Positions 21,942 to 33,429 of a stretch of 64,000 nt of DNA are shown here, piece after piece. The notes under the pieces were generated by a model. That model saw only the letters and a program-made list of their open reading frames with translations. It was not told the origin of the DNA and made no database searches. The number at the start of each line of letters is the position of its first letter. Positions within the stretch are counted from its first letter, which is position 1. The DNA lies in assembly GCA_026936325.1 (NCBI GenBank), contig JAPTHN010000025.1:2820001-2884000 (forward strand), read 5' to 3'. The stretch is from Platynereis dumerilii. Its lineage: Eukaryota; Annelida; Polychaeta; Phyllodocida; Nereididae. A program made the translations under genes and the position numbers.

Positions 21942-24104
21942 TTGAACATCTCAGAGTCATGCATGTGGGATGGGCAATTTATTGAAATTAGTGTAAATAC
22001 TCTTGATGCCAATAATGAGAAATTGATCATAGGTAATATATATAGACCACCTAGGCAAAACAGTTTCAATGAGGAAATCACTGCTGTTTTTCAATTTCTA
22101 CAAAATTATAAAGATGTGCTTATAGCAGGTGATTTCAATATTGATTTGTTGAAATGCAAAAACAATCCGAATATAAATGAGTATCTTGACAATGTTATTG
22201 CTAACAGTTATGTCCCAAAAATTACCTTCCCAACAAGACTAACCCATAATCATGGAACTTTGATTGACAATTTTTTAATGAAATTTAATGAAAGATTGAT
22301 TGATTGTAAAAAAAATGGAATCTTGTTGAATGGAATATCTGACCACCTTCCATACTTCATTAAACTGCAGGGCTTCAACTGTCATAAAAAGGTATCGAAA
22401 TACATTCAAATAAATTGTAATTCATCACAAGCTAGTCAATGTTTTCAAAAATTCTTAGCAGATTCTAGTATAGAAACGAAATTATGCAGTTCTGATCCTG
22501 AAGACAATTATATAATTTTGAATGATATTGTGAAAATTGGTTATGATAAATTTTTTGGAACAAAAACTGTAAAATTTAATAAACATAGGCACAAAAAATC
22601 GCCTTGGGTAACACATGGTATTATAAAATCTATAAGATATCGAGATAAACTTTATAAGGAACTGATGAAAACCAAAAAAAATGAAGATGAAAATTTAGAA
22701 GCTAAAAAAATTAATTTTCATACTTACAGAAGTATTTTACGCAAATGCATTAGATCAGCAAAAAGGAACTATTACTTTCACTGTTTTGAAACCTGTAAAA
22801 ATAACATTAAAGCTACTTGGAATAATATAAATCTTATCTTAAATAAAAATAATATAAAGGACAATTTTCCTGAATCTTTTTTGGTGGAAGGCAGTCGCAT
22901 ATCTGATCCTGTCCAGGTAGCGAATTATTTTAATCAATACTTTACCAGTATTGGTCCAAAACTAGCAAATCAAATCGATATACCTATGGGAAAAAGTTAT
23001 ATGGACTATCTCAATATTCCGATTTCTTCAAAATTTAATTTTGTTCCAATTGAAAGGGATGATGTGAAAAAGGTTATCAACAGTTTGAAGACAAAAACTT
23101 CATGTAGGTTAGACATGATTTCTAATAAGTTACTCAAAATTGTTAAAAATGAAATTTCTGGAGCTTTAACAGTAATAATTAATCAATGTCTTGCACTTGG
23201 AATATTCCCAAAACCATTAAAAATTGCTAAGGTTGTTCCTTTATTCAGAAAAGATGAAAACTTCTTGTTTAGCAATTACCGACCTGTTTCTATTTTGTCT
23301 AGTCTCTCTAAGGTTTTTGAGAAAGTTATGTTTGCTCAAATATATCAATATTTCAATGAAAATAATTTGCTTTTTGATGATCAATATGGTTTCCGTGCTC
23401 TTCATTCAACTAAATTAGCTACAATAGAATATCTTGATAAGTTATATTATGAATTAGATAATGGTGAATGTCCTATTAGTATTTTTCTAGACTTATCAAA
23501 AGCTTTTGATACTATTGATCATTCTATTCTCATTAATAAGCTTAGATATTATGGTTTTGATGACACTTCTATTAAATTAATGGATAACTATTTCACTGAT
23601 AGATATCAGTATGTTGAGTTTAAAAATACACAATCTGAATTGCTTAAAATAAAGACAGGAGTGCCACAGGGGTCAATTTTAGGACCCCTTTTATTTATAA
23701 TATACAGTAATGATCTACATAGAGTAAATAGTATTTTCAGACCAATTATGTATGCAGATGATACAACTTTAAGTGCAACTCTCAACAGTGCTAGATTATC
23801 AGACAATAACTTAGGCTTAGATATAACCACTGAACTTGAAAAATTTAACATCTGGCTCAAAGTAAACAAATTGTCACTTAATTGTAAGAAAACTTTTGCC
23901 ATGATTTTTCACATGCCCAACAAGATCGTTGAATATCCTGATATTATGATAAATGAAGTGCCAATTGGGTATGTTAAGGAATTTAATTATTTAGGAATTG
24001 TGTTGAATGAAAATCTCAATTGGAAATCTCATGTTGATCACATTTCTAAGAAGATATCGAAGGTGGTGGGTATTCTAAATAAACTTAAACATTCCTTTCC
24101 TTAA
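21942..24104 (+). CDS. LINE ORF2 fragment (endonuclease C-part and reverse transcriptase)
   Basis: 720 codons, continuous in frame from the codon after the 21814-21923 insertion to a stop at 24102. The endonuclease part holds GDFNIDLL and HGTLIDNF; the RT domain runs from about 23050 to 23850 with intact YADD. The encoded protein lacks the endonuclease N-terminus and the C-terminal third behind the stop, so it is not a complete ORF2. Its length of open frame shows a recent insertion. Confidence 0.8.
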   Translation: MNISESCMWDGQFIEISVNTLDANNEKLIIGNIYRPPRQNSFNEEITAVFQFLQNYKDVLIAGDFNIDLLKCKNNPNINEYLDNVIANSYVPKITFPTRLTHNHGTLIDNFLMKFNERLIDCKKNGILLNGISDHLPYFIKLQGFNCHKKVSKYIQINCNSSQASQCFQKFLADSSIETKLCSSDPEDNYIILNDIVKIGYDKFFGTKTVKFNKHRHKKSPWVTHGIIKSIRYRDKLYKELMKTKKNEDENLEAKKINFHTYRSILRKCIRSAKRNYYFHCFETCKNNIKATWNNINLILNKNNIKDNFPESFLVEGSRISDPVQVANYFNQYFTSIGPKLANQIDIPMGKSYMDYLNIPISSKFNFVPIERDDVKKVINSLKTKTSCRLDMISNKLLKIVKNEISGALTVIINQCLALGIFPKPLKIAKVVPLFRKDENFLFSNYRPVSILSSLSKVFEKVMFAQIYQYFNENNLLFDDQYGFRALHSTKLATIEYLDKLYYELDNGECPISIFLDLSKAFDTIDHSILINKLRYYGFDDTSIKLMDNYFTDRYQYVEFKNTQSELLKIKTGVPQGSILGPLLFIIYSNDLHRVNSIFRPIMYADDTTLSATLNSARLSDNNLGLDITTELEKFNIWLKVNKLSLNCKKTFAMIFHMPNKIVEYPDIMINEVPIGYVKEFNYLGIVLNENLNWKSHVDHISKKISKVVGILNKLKHSFP

Positions 24105-25085
24105 CAAGTTCTTTTTTCAATTTATAATTCTCTGATTTTACCTCTTCTGAATTATGGGTCCTCAGTTTGGGAACGTAACATATCAAGATTAGTAACATTA
24201 CAAAAGAAAGCATTGAGAGCTATCACCAAGAGTAAATATAATGCCCACACCAGTATCATGTTTAAATATTTGAAAACCTTAAAATGCCAAGACATCTGTG
24301 CACTGCATTGCTTAAAGTTTTGTCATAAATTAGAAAACAAAAGGCTACCAAATTATTTTATTCATTCTGGTATCTTTTCTAAAAGAAATGCTGTTCATGA
24401 TCATTATAATAGAAGATTAAATGATTTCAGTATTCCAAGAATTAAACATGAATTTGCTTGACAAGCCATAAGACATAAAATTCCCATGACTTTCAATAAC
24501 ATGGAATCAAAATTCAGGGACAAGATATACACTCACAGTTTTGAAGGTTTCAAAAATTATGTGAAAAAAGCAATGATTGACAGCTATGATATAACATGTC
24601 ATGTTGATAACTGCTATATCTGTAACAGAACGTAAGTTTTTCACCTATATGTCGGCTTTTTATTTATATTAGATTTTTTTCATAACTTTTTACATAGATT
24701 ACCCGGTTTTTTGGACAGATTGACAGAGAGTGACACTGAATGACACTGACACACCAAGACAGAACATCAATGACAAAGCGACAAACAGAGTGACTGACAG
24801 AGCGACTTACAGAGCGACTGATAGATATCTGTGTGACTTACATGTCATGGGAATAGTAAACTAGTGATTAGCTTGTCTTTTTACTTTGTCGTCGAATTCC
24901 TATGAATCTCTGTGCTGCCTCCCACCTCTCCTCTCATGTACCTTACTTACATCTGGTGGCCCCTACATAGCGGTCCTTTGGGCCTTCATTGGGGTCTCCA
25001 CCATATATTTATACTTAACGCAAATGTAATACTTTGTTGACAAAATATTGGAAATAAATTATATCTGAATCTGAATCTGAATCAA

Positions 25086-25305
25086 TTTTCTGATGAATTT
25101 TTCACATTCCTCTGTGAAGCACTAGTAATTTTCAATGTTGTCAGGAGGCGGTCTGTAAATATTTCCAAGTATAATATTTTTGTTATCCATGAGTGTTTTA
25201 ACAATTCCATGAAAAGGCTTTCCCAAATATTTGTTGGGTTTTCTTGTAGTTCTAAAATTTCATAGTGAATAGATTCGTTCAGATAAATTGCTAGCCCACC
25301 GTGTC
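25086..25305 (-). mobile_element. Old antisense LINE, endonuclease start (other side of the insertion)
   Basis: The minus strand from about 25290 down encodes GLAIYLNESIHYEI-like sequence, then a region aligning to the endonuclease up to the break, and it resumes at 21668 with DALICSDFNIDLL. The frame is broken in places. Together with 19390-21668 it is one element split by the LINE at 21670-25085. Confidence 0.65.
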
Positions 25306-25373
25306 AAGTTGATTTACACGGTTTAAGAATCAAGTTATAATTTGCTGCATAGATGCATTATATTGATCACCTA

Positions 25374-27356
25374 AGGCTTGGTGCACCTAAGATGTGACAT
25401 TTGGTTTTTAAAAAAGTATTATTGGAAGTGGCCGTTTTTAACATTGTTTTATGCAGGATAACATATATTTTAATGTACAAAAGATTTATGATGATTTCTT
25501 CATTCATCCCTGAGAAACTCAAGGTTGTATTGAGAATATAAGTACTTGAAATTTAAATGGTTGCATTTAAAAAAGCCTACCTTTGGTCTGTTTATCGTTG
25601 TAAGAACTTCAAACTAACTTAGTTTTGATAAATGGACAATGGACAAATTAATACACTGGTTTAGAGTGATGGACTTAGCTATTGATGTATCAAAAATCAA
25701 TCAATGATGGAAAATGTGAATTTCATCCAATTATAATTGATGCGGAAGAAAAGTGGTTTAGTTTAATGTTACTCGAATCACTTAGATTAATTGTTGAAAT
25801 ACTATAGAACAATGTTAAAACATAATTTTTTTCTTGATGTGAAGAAAAAGCTGAATATTGATATGAAAATAAGCAAATTGACTGACCAAAATCTGAACTT
25901 AGGTTAAATTCAGAACAACCATAGCTTGATGCCATTCATTTGAAAGCTAATTTTCTGCTGATTTCAGAACTGTAAATATCATTCATGTCCATAAAGTTTT
26001 GACGGAAATATAACAAACCGCGCATTCAGACAAAATAATTGGCAGTAAAAACCTTCTTGGTATGTGAGGAACTCATAAATGAAAGGCGGGTCCAACTTTT
26101 TTTTTTTCATCAAAGTTAATTTTTAGCGGTTTTGCAGCATATCAATCATAAATACAAGCAGAATGTCCAACATTTTAGAAAAATAATGTGCCACGGCAAT
26201 ATTTCCATCACACAGAAACTCAAAGGAACTTTAATTTATCTCAAGATTTATTCAGTTCCAGTAATTTATAAATCTATTCAGTTGAAATTGTTGTATTCAC
26301 AAATTTAACAAAGACTAACATCTCAATGAAATCAAAAATACTGCTTTATCACACAAAAAAGGCTCACTACCCCTCCCCTGCCAATTTTCACAATCTCAAG
26401 AGTTGACTCATTTAACAGCATGTAACACTGTAATAGCATGATGAATTGAATTGAAATATGCCTAATATTTATTATACCCGTTCTTCTTGTCTGGTTTTGT
26501 TATTATATAGTTACCAGACCTGGCAAAACTACATCAGTCTTTTAAGAATAGGCATTTATGTGAGGCGTTATGGCTGGGACAAAACGTTATGGTTGGGACA
26601 CTTTCATCTTCACAATACTGCATGAAAAGTTTTGTGAATAACTGAATAGCCTAAAGTGCAATAAATTGTGTATGGTTAAAGGAAACTCACCTTGAGAATA
26701 TAGCTTTCCAAAACATGTATGAGGGAAGTACTGGCTAAGACTTTACCTAGTAGTTTTAACCGTTATGGTTGGGACACACAAATATGGGGTAATCCAGACA
26801 TTTTTATCAGCTAGTAAGTTAATAGCTGGTGCCAAATTGATATTCTATGATCAAAAGTAATGTATAAACAACGCTTTTACTGAAAATTGGTTTCTATGTG
26901 TCATTTCTTCTTTGCATTAAAAGCTAAAGCAGACAACACTATCAAAAAGTTAAATTTTGGCTTCATGTGGTTCATTCATTTCGCACAATTGTTTCTATGC
27001 CTAATATCAGGATTTAATGGATCAAAACACTCTTGCCCCCAGTAGAAATATTGTATAAATGCTTTGGAATACAACATTGATGAAAAATGTGAGCATAATT
27101 CTTGTCTCATTGGTGAAAATAAAGTGTTTTTGAGGATGTCACGCTGAAATCATGCATTTTTAGCATTTTTTCGTGAACGTTTTGCATGATAACTCAATTA
27201 AAAATCATCCGATTTGGCTGAAATTTGAAACATAGCAAGATTATAATGTGGCCAATAGATATAAAAACACGTGTGTTCTCTGAATGAGGGTGGAAAACCC
27301 CAGTAACCATCGTTTTGTTGGCTTCAAAGTAAAAAGTCACAAGGTGCACCAGGCCC
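25374..27356. mobile_element. 2-kb TA-flanked nonautonomous element
   Basis: Left: TA then AGGCTTGGTGCACCT. Right, reversed: TA then GGGCCTGGTGCACCT, each followed by a GTGAC block. The TA target and ends suggest a Tc1/mariner-like nonautonomous element. Inside, CGTTATGGTTGGGACA occurs three times (about 26567-26775). No transposase frame. Confidence 0.7.
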
Positions 27357-27359
27357 TAA

Positions 27360-28290
27360 CCACGTTTCTTGGCGACAAATGGCTTCAAATCTGCAATTTT
27401 GTTCTTTCAGACTATTAGTAAAGATTTTTAGCTGGCCTATCTTGGCATTTGTACTTTATATATTTTACCCGAGGCATTTGAATATGTCTTTTTTCGAATC
27501 TAGTGTTTGTATTAGCATATCTTGATCAACATAGGGCATGGTGTATGTTTACTTTTGAACTATTTAAACCCATACGCTATCTGAAGGGAAAAACATTATT
27601 GATACTGAATAAAGTTATTGTCATGAATTTACTTGATTTTATAAGATTGTGGGTCGTCATCTCACTAAACTAAGACAAATAACCAACGTTTGAATCCCTG
27701 GCAATTGATTTGCATTATTCCATTTTTCTTGGGAGTTATAACAAAAAGTCATTTAGCGAAATTATTTACTTTTACTGGCTAAAAACCAAAATATTGAAAT
27801 TCCACTCTCGATATGCTGTGTAGGCATTCAGGATATAGGACAGTCTCTCACTTACTTAATTTTTGTACCATAAAAAAAAGGGTTGATCTGTAAACAGTAC
27901 CAGGTAGATGCTACGGGCTTTGTCTCACTGTGCCTGCCGTCTCACTGTGCCCCGCTCTCCCCTATTCATCTGACATCAACAGTATGAATAAGCCTGGCAT
28001 TCACGCATGTTCAAATACAATTATGTGCCATGAAGGTGATGATATTTCTGGAGAATATTCAGTGTTTCTATTCAGTTTGGAGATTGCTATGAACACAATT
28101 ATGAAGGTGAGAAAGGATGTAAAGTGTGGGCAACATAGTTGACAAGAATAAAATATGTCAAAGGTGATGAATGGAAGAAAGGAACGGGAAAATCAAGATA
28201 TTCACAGTTTCACATTGATTTTAACAGTTCATGAACAAAAGTTACAGTTTTGCTGTGAATTAATGATTTGCTGTTAGATAAAGTTATGAA
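27360..28290. other. Intron stretch; partial MITE end at 27905-27965
   Basis: Mostly unmarked AT-rich DNA. At 27918-27958 two GTCTCACTGTGCC copies sit next to CCCGCTCTCCCCTA; the reverse strand GGGGAGAGCGGGGC resembles the end at 47398 (GGGGAGACCGGGGC), so this may be an end of a related element. Its partner was not found. Confidence 0.4.
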
Positions 28291-28297
28291 TTAATTA

Positions 28298-28491
28298 CAG
28301 GTGATTTCATTAGTACGCGATTCTTAGGTTCTAGACCCTACAAATACATGTCATTTTCATTTAATCTAATTGGTTTAGAAACAACAGAACGTCACATATT
28401 TCATTTATCAAACGTAATAAGTGCTGGTTTATCATTGATTCCTCACTGCCAAGTGTCAATGACAAGAATCGCATGGTAATGAAATCACCTG
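28298..28491. mobile_element. 194-bp TA-flanked MITE
   Basis: CAGGTGATTTCATTA at the left and its exact complement at the right, with a GATTCTT block inside on both arms and TA on either side (28296-28297, 28492-28493). Tc1/mariner-like by its target. Confidence 0.8.
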
Positions 28492-28825
28492 TAATATACG
28501 CTATAAAAATGAGTAAAATAAAATAGTCAGTCAACGCAATTTAGAAGAGAGTTAATTTCAGAGATTCTCTAATATCCAACAGAATTTCTCCCAAGGCATT
28601 TTTGTGACCTCATTGACTCTCAGTCGGTGACTTGTTTTGAGAGAGTTGAATGTATAGCATCTCTGGATATGACCACACGAATTGTTTATGAGTCATAAAG
28701 AATAATATGGCACTGGTAGGTATATGACTTCACAAGAAACATTTCAGTCTAATACTGTAAGCTTTTGACTTTAATCGACATACATGTATGTTGTAATGGT
28801 ATTTTATTCTTTACGGTGTTTTCAG

Positions 28826-28862
28826 ATCAGCAGACATGAACCAAAGTGATGAAGGGAATGGG
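28826..28862 (+). CDS. Cytoplasmic tail micro-exon
   Basis: 37 bp between TTACGGTGTTTTCAG and GTGAGT, phases 2 and 0. It encodes (R)SADMNQSDEGNG, just after the basic stop-transfer. Its small size makes it easy to miss; phase fit with both neighbours and good splice sites support it. Confidence 0.65.
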
Positions 28863-29047
28863 GTGAGTGGAGTTATTCAGTTTCATTCGATCTGCTTTTT
28901 GCTATTTTGTGTCATTCATAAAAACAACATCTATAAGAATACGATTTTTGAAGACAGTGTGTGCTTGAACTGAGCATAATAATACATGTATAATTCTTGT
29001 GACAAAATTGGGGGGTATTGTACATCAGGCAAACTTCTGTGTTGCAG

Positions 29048-29215
29048 TCACCTGAAGGAGCTACTTCTATGCGACAGCGTGCCCCAACAGATGCCTCCAT
29101 TGAGTCCAATCACGATAATGAGATGCAGCTTGTGGATCCATTGAAGGAAGTGAGCGAGATCCCTGGGTCCAACGAAGCAAGGACAGCTGGTAGCATATAT
29201 ATGTCTGGATTGTAA
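29048..29215 (+). CDS. Terminal exon, cytoplasmic tail
   Basis: The acceptor CTGTGTTGCAG ends at 29047. It reads SPEGATSMRQRAPTDASIES and on to ARTAGSIYMSGL, then TAA. The tail is polar and acidic with no enzyme domain. The last residues SGL fit a class I PDZ ligand (S/T-x-hydrophobic), and the Tyr five residues from the end could be a phosphorylation site; both are inference. Confidence 0.75.
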   Translation, partial: SPEGATSMRQRAPTDASIESNHDNEMQLVDPLKEVSEIPGSNEARTAGSIYMSGL

Positions 29216-29542
29216 GAAAATATTTATGTTTATGTTCACTGTTCATTCATACCAACACTGTAAATGTCCCTTTTGCACACAATTTCATATGTGTAGACAC
29301 TGAGCCCGAATGTTAAATTTCATCTAGGACGTGTTATTCTATATAGAGCAGAGTGATGTAAATTTTGCCTACGAAAACACGTCCAAAAAAATTCACATTC
29401 AGCATCAAGGTCTACAATTATGCAATCTTCTGTAAGTTCTGAGTTATAAATGATCATGCGTCATGAGCTGGTCCATTTTGCAATACAGGTCAAAAATATC
29501 TTATTGTTCAAAGTCCCCAAGTAAGACTTCTTTAGCATAACA

Positions 29543-29548
29543 AATAAA
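29543..29548 (+). terminator. Possible polyadenylation signal of the mucin gene
   Basis: The first clear AATAAA after the stop, 330 bases downstream. No transcript evidence; a T-rich stretch follows. Confidence 0.4.
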
Positions 29549-29754
29549 TTGTGTTTTTTTTTAAATACTCGTAAGCATGGAACAGGTACCAGATTTCAAT
29601 GGCTTTGGAATATCACCTGGAATGATGCCTAGGGACTGATGCTGGCATGTGTATTCAGTGATAACAACTAGGTTGCTTTGTGGTCACGAGTGAAGTCACT
29701 GATAGACATTGGCCTGTAATGGTACATAATTATCAAGAGTGTGAAACTAGGAAT

Positions 29755-30352
29755 GTAAACAAAAGGCCTTGGGGGATTGACCACTATATTTAACAGTGAT
29801 TTAACCAATTTTTCCACACTACCTGTGGTGTTTCATGATCCTTGCAGTCATCCCTCACCATCTAGCACACTGGTTGGAGCTGACACATCAGTAGTTCCAT
29901 AAAATCCATGAATTTTTACAGGTAGTTGCATTACCTATAGTGATGGGCCTCAAGTTTTAAAATTACTAAAGAGGTCAGTGCTGCCCAGTACTCTTCTGTT
30001 CATTGGTACTCTCAATTGCATGAGTCCTGTGATTTTCTTGTCAGGCAACTGACAGGTGCTGCGCTCTCTTGTAATTTTAAAACTTGATGATCAAATGACC
30101 AGTGTAAGGCCTTGACCTAGTAGTAAACCAGTGAACCCTGATTGGCACTTCCTCTCTGCTGATTGAGGCCCATCACTATAGGTAATGCAACTACCTGTAA
30201 AAATTCAAGGATTTTATGGAACTACTGATGTGTCAGCTCCAACCAGTGTGCCAGATGGTGAGGGATGACTGCAAGGATCATGAAACACTGCAGGTAGTGT
30301 CCAAAACATGGTTAAAACATCATGTTCAGTCCTCAGAAGTCCTTTTGTTTAC
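29755..30352. mobile_element. 600-bp foldback element
   Basis: Both arms carry GTAAACAAAAGG, ACACTACCTG, GTGTTTCATGATCCTTGCAG, then the same run through AGCTGACACATCAGTAGTTC and GGTAGTTGCATTACCTATAG, in opposite orientation and with high identity over about 150 bases. The centre is near 30060. No frame of note. Confidence 0.8.
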
Positions 30353-30487
30353 TTTTTTTAATGGACTTTTTTCAGACTCTTATCCATTAGGTATGAGAGG
30401 CCCATACATATACAGGCGAATCCACCCGTGTTTGTTGCCCACCACTCAGATGAACAAGGGTAGCGTCTAATGCATCCCGTGCCACTA

Positions 30488-31484
30488 GAGTCAAGGAGGG
30501 TAAATCCGTCCACTTTTGGCTTAAACTGTCTTTCCAGGAATATGGGAATGGTTGCAAAAATAAAAATTAGTCCATTGGAAGGGGGATATTCCGTTCTCTC
30601 ATCACCAGCCAAAAAAAGTCAAATATTCAAATAATTTTTGCTGAAACCATGGCAACGAAATTTGAAGGTTAGGGCACCTAAATCCGTCCAGCCTGCTGAT
30701 AAATACGTCCAGTAAGGATGGTAAATCCGTCCACAGGGAATTATACAGCACATAAATGACATATATTGTGATTTTTTCAAGTTTTGCAATCTAACAATAT
30801 TCACAAAGCATTTTCTGTCAATTTTAGAATAGCGGGGTACTTATTGCACTTAAAATAGAAGAATTAAATAAAAGAGGTACAGTTAACTATCAGCAATTTC
30901 AATTGACTGCCTCAATTACGATTGAAGTACTCTTTTTAACCCAATCAAATGGTCTAATTGCTCAAAATAATTTATTTCATCAGTTTTATGCCATTTATAG
31001 GTATTAAAAATCATAAAAGTACTTTTAAATCCCATTTGAAATGGGTGGACGGATTTGCAATAATCCAGTCAAGCCAGATTTACAAATAATGATTCAGTCC
31101 ACTTTTATTTCCATTATATCACCTGCCTAGGTGTTGTAATTAAGCCATTGAAAGAATCCTGCAAGAAAAATAAAATCCTACTTCTCATGCAAAACTTTTT
31201 TTATTTTCAAAACGTTTTCTGTTGATTGAAATAGGCGATGAGATGTCTACAAGAAATTCACAAAATGGCTGTTATGACGTCACAGGATTTCATTGTATTT
31301 TGTCCTCTGTTTTTAAATGAACCTGAAATGTAATTAAGATGCTGCTAACATGTTAAATACGGCAAAATTAGTTGAAAAACGAGTTTATCTTGTATTTAAA
31401 ACTCACACAACTATAATAAATTTCATGACTATATTAGGGGGCGGACGGAATTACCCTCCTGGACGGATTTACCATCCCTGACTC
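30488..31484. mobile_element. 1-kb TA-flanked MITE
   Basis: TA at 30486 then GAGTCAAGGAGGGTAAATCC; right end reversed GAGTCAGGGATGGTAAATCC with TA at 31485. AAATCCGTCCA occurs several more times inside in both directions. Noncoding; Tc1/mariner-like target. Confidence 0.8.
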
Positions 31485-31968
31485 TAATAAGCAGAAAACA
31501 GATTTAACCCAGCTAGAGTTTCCAACAAGATTTGACAATGTCCATATTCTACAGTTTCGTCAGTTGACCTCGAGGGCTCTTCTTGTTCATAGTAACAGCA
31601 ATTGTGATTGGGCAGATTTAAGCAGATTTAAAACAGATTAGCTGTGAGCATGGTAGACAAGATTTTCCAGTGTTTCAGTTTGACTCAGTTGTGTTTTCTC
31701 TGTTGTTGAATTCCTTAATCCCCACAGTTTATCATACACATGTTTGCATGAGAAAATAGCAGAATATTCTAAACAGTTCAACAAAATTAAGTCTCCTTTT
31801 ACGTAAAATAGAACAATTTCACTGATGGTTCTCTTAGTTAACACCAGGGGAAAATTGGTGAATACTTAAATCCCATTGGCTAATAGATTTCCCGCCCTTT
31901 TCTCTGACTGGTCCAGCCAAGGTGACTCCGAGAAGGAGTATTTTTAGTGCGATTTATATATATATATA

Positions 31969-33425
31969 ATCTTTATTCATACAATTGTGTACAAGTTTTA
32001 AATAGGAAGATTAAAAGTTATATTGCTTTAATTGGATACATAGTGAATTAGTTGACACAAATGTCAACCATCAGTTCATACACTTCAAATTTGTTTAAAA
32101 TAGAGTCTTTCAGTCCATCTCTGATCATTGTCATCTCTCTAATCACATTAGCATCTGCACAGGTTCCAATCTCCTTGCACCGTGAGCCACAGGCTGTGTG
32201 GACCCTTGACACATTTTTGGAAACACTCACATTAAGCAACGAGAGTAGCTCAATGTCACACTCAGATCTCACATGTGATAGGTTCCGAGAAAAACAAGAG
32301 TTTGATGGATCAGCACTTGAGCGAAACAAAAATCTGATACAGTCTGTCTTATGCTGGAGCACGTTACAAGCAAACTTGATGAAACGTTTTGCCAACATGT
32401 GACAAGAACACAGTGAGTCAGTCAGAGCAGGCAATAATCTTGAATGAGTTCTGTAAGGTAGATGCCACACATCTCGCAAACATTTTCTCCAAGCCGTCCT
32501 TATTTTTTCAGATTTGAAAAGATCACAGATTTGTATTCCATAAAGTGACGAGCAGTGTGCAACAAACAATTTATTTTTCACAATTGATGGCACTCCTGCA
32601 AACTTTGTTCGAAAAAGATTGTACTGTTTATAGAATTTGTGGTACACACTACTAATATCATCCTGTAGATTTTCTCGCACAATGTGTCCTAAGTGCGTAG
32701 CATAGGGTTCATTGACTATTAAATTTCCGCCAACATTTACTTCAGCTTTAGTCAAACGACAAAACAGGCAGTTTTTCCTGTTGCAAAAACGAATCAGGTG
32801 ACTTTTTGTACCATTAAAAAGTATATGATGCTCTTTGGCATACCTTGTACACAAATCAACCATGTTCTGTAATCCGCAGATTGTGGGGCTGAGCAGGCAC
32901 AGATCATCCGCATATCCCAATGTACCTATGAAATAAGGTCCAACATGACAACCATAAGACGACTCCCTCAGCTGTGTTATCAATCCATCCATATAAACCC
33001 CAAACAGCAATGGCGATAAAACGCCTCCCTGCTTCATTCCATTTTGTGCAAGAAAGGTTTCTGAGGTGTGTCCATTCCATGTTACTCTCAAGCGCTGGTT
33101 GGTGTACAGATAAACTAAACATCTCAGCAGGACAGCATTTATGCCCTTTTTTTTCAGAGTTTCAAAAAGTTTCACATACTCAACCCGGTCAAATGCTTTT
33201 GATACATCAAGCATCAAGGCATAAACATGACTACCACCATTCATAAAATAGGATACATTTTGTTGAAGTACTCCAGTACATAACGTGGTAGAGTGGCACT
33301 CCTTGAAAGCAAATTGTAATTCATCAGTAGTTAAGCTGTTTAAGCCTTCCTTCGAGAGTATTATCAGATCTAGTAATTTTCCAATTACACAGCCAAGGGT
33401 TATTGCACGATATTTGTCTGACAAA
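31969..33425 (-). mobile_element. 5'-truncated LINE with long open RT frame
   Basis: Minus strand; 3' end at about 31969 with AATAAA (complement at 31972-31977) and an (AT)n tail. The 5' truncation point lies at a 24-bp repeat (TGACAAATGTGTATTTTATA). Confidence 0.8.
32048..33424 (-). CDS. Reverse transcriptase fragment of a LINE
   Basis: 458 codons without a break: QFAFKECHSTTLCTGVL, MLDVSKAFDRVEY, QNGMKQGGVLSPLLFGVY, GYADDLCLLSPT and FNGTKSHLIRF, followed by a C-terminal region with CNRKNCLFC. The motif set (KQGGVLSPLLF, GYADDL with LLSPT) differs from the LINEs at 21670 and 60128, so it is another family; I do not assign the clade. The N-terminus with the endonuclease is missing. The open frame suggests a recent insertion. 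Confidence 0.85.
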   Translation of the reverse strand: MSDKYRAITLGCVIGKLLDLIILSKEGLNSLTTDELQFAFKECHSTTLCTGVLQQNVSYFMNGGSHVYALMLDVSKAFDRVEYVKLFETLKKKGINAVLLRCLVYLYTNQRLRVTWNGHTSETFLAQNGMKQGGVLSPLLFGVYMDGLITQLRESSYGCHVGPYFIGTLGYADDLCLLSPTICGLQNMVDLCTRYAKEHHILFNGTKSHLIRFCNRKNCLFCRLTKAEVNVGGNLIVNEPYATHLGHIVRENLQDDISSVYHKFYKQYNLFRTKFAGVPSIVKNKLFVAHCSSLYGIQICDLFKSEKIRTAWRKCLRDVWHLPYRTHSRLLPALTDSLCSCHMLAKRFIKFACNVLQHKTDCIRFLFRSSADPSNSCFSRNLSHVRSECDIELLSLLNVSVSKNVSRVHTACGSRCKEIGTCADANVIREMTMIRDGLKDSILNKFEVYELMVDICVN

Positions 33426-33429
33426 TGTG

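Larger units (their letters stand above)
21670..25085 (+). mobile_element. Younger LINE inserted into the older one; APE endonuclease + RT
   Basis: It begins within the endonuclease (IDMICLQETWLSDS), continues with IYRPPR, GDFNIDLL, HGTLIDNF and SDHLPYF, then RT motifs NYRPVSIL, FLDLSKAFDTIDH, GVPQGSILGPLLF and YADDTTL (23751-23771). A long open frame covers 21942-24101. In-frame stops at 24102-24104 and 24459-24461 interrupt an otherwise continuing C-terminal part that ends CHVDNCYICNRT near 24632. The 3' end has AATAAA at 25053 and a tail of (ATCTGA)n at 25063-25083, as in Jockey/CR1-group LINEs. It is 5' truncated. The family is close to the antisense copy around it. Confidence 0.85.
1543..29215 (+). 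other. Host gene model (3' part): transmembrane mucin with SEA domain
   Basis: Seven exons (1543-3329, 3743-3858, 14026-14233, 17625-17847, 18238-18390, 28826-28862, 29048-29215) join with matching phases (1, 0, 1, 2, 2, 0) and end at a TAA at 29213-29215. The product order is Ser/Thr-rich repeats, SEA domain, Cys-rich module, one membrane-spanning helix, short cytoplasmic tail. This is the layout of membrane-tethered mucins, which coat apical epithelial surfaces; the SEA domain is normally cut autocatalytically in the secretory pathway, leaving the mucin part held noncovalently. The first exons, including the signal peptide, lie left of the window. No orthologue is claimed: repeats of this kind evolve too fast for a gene symbol. 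One frame break is visible near 3261-3272 (see the first exon). Confidence 0.8.
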
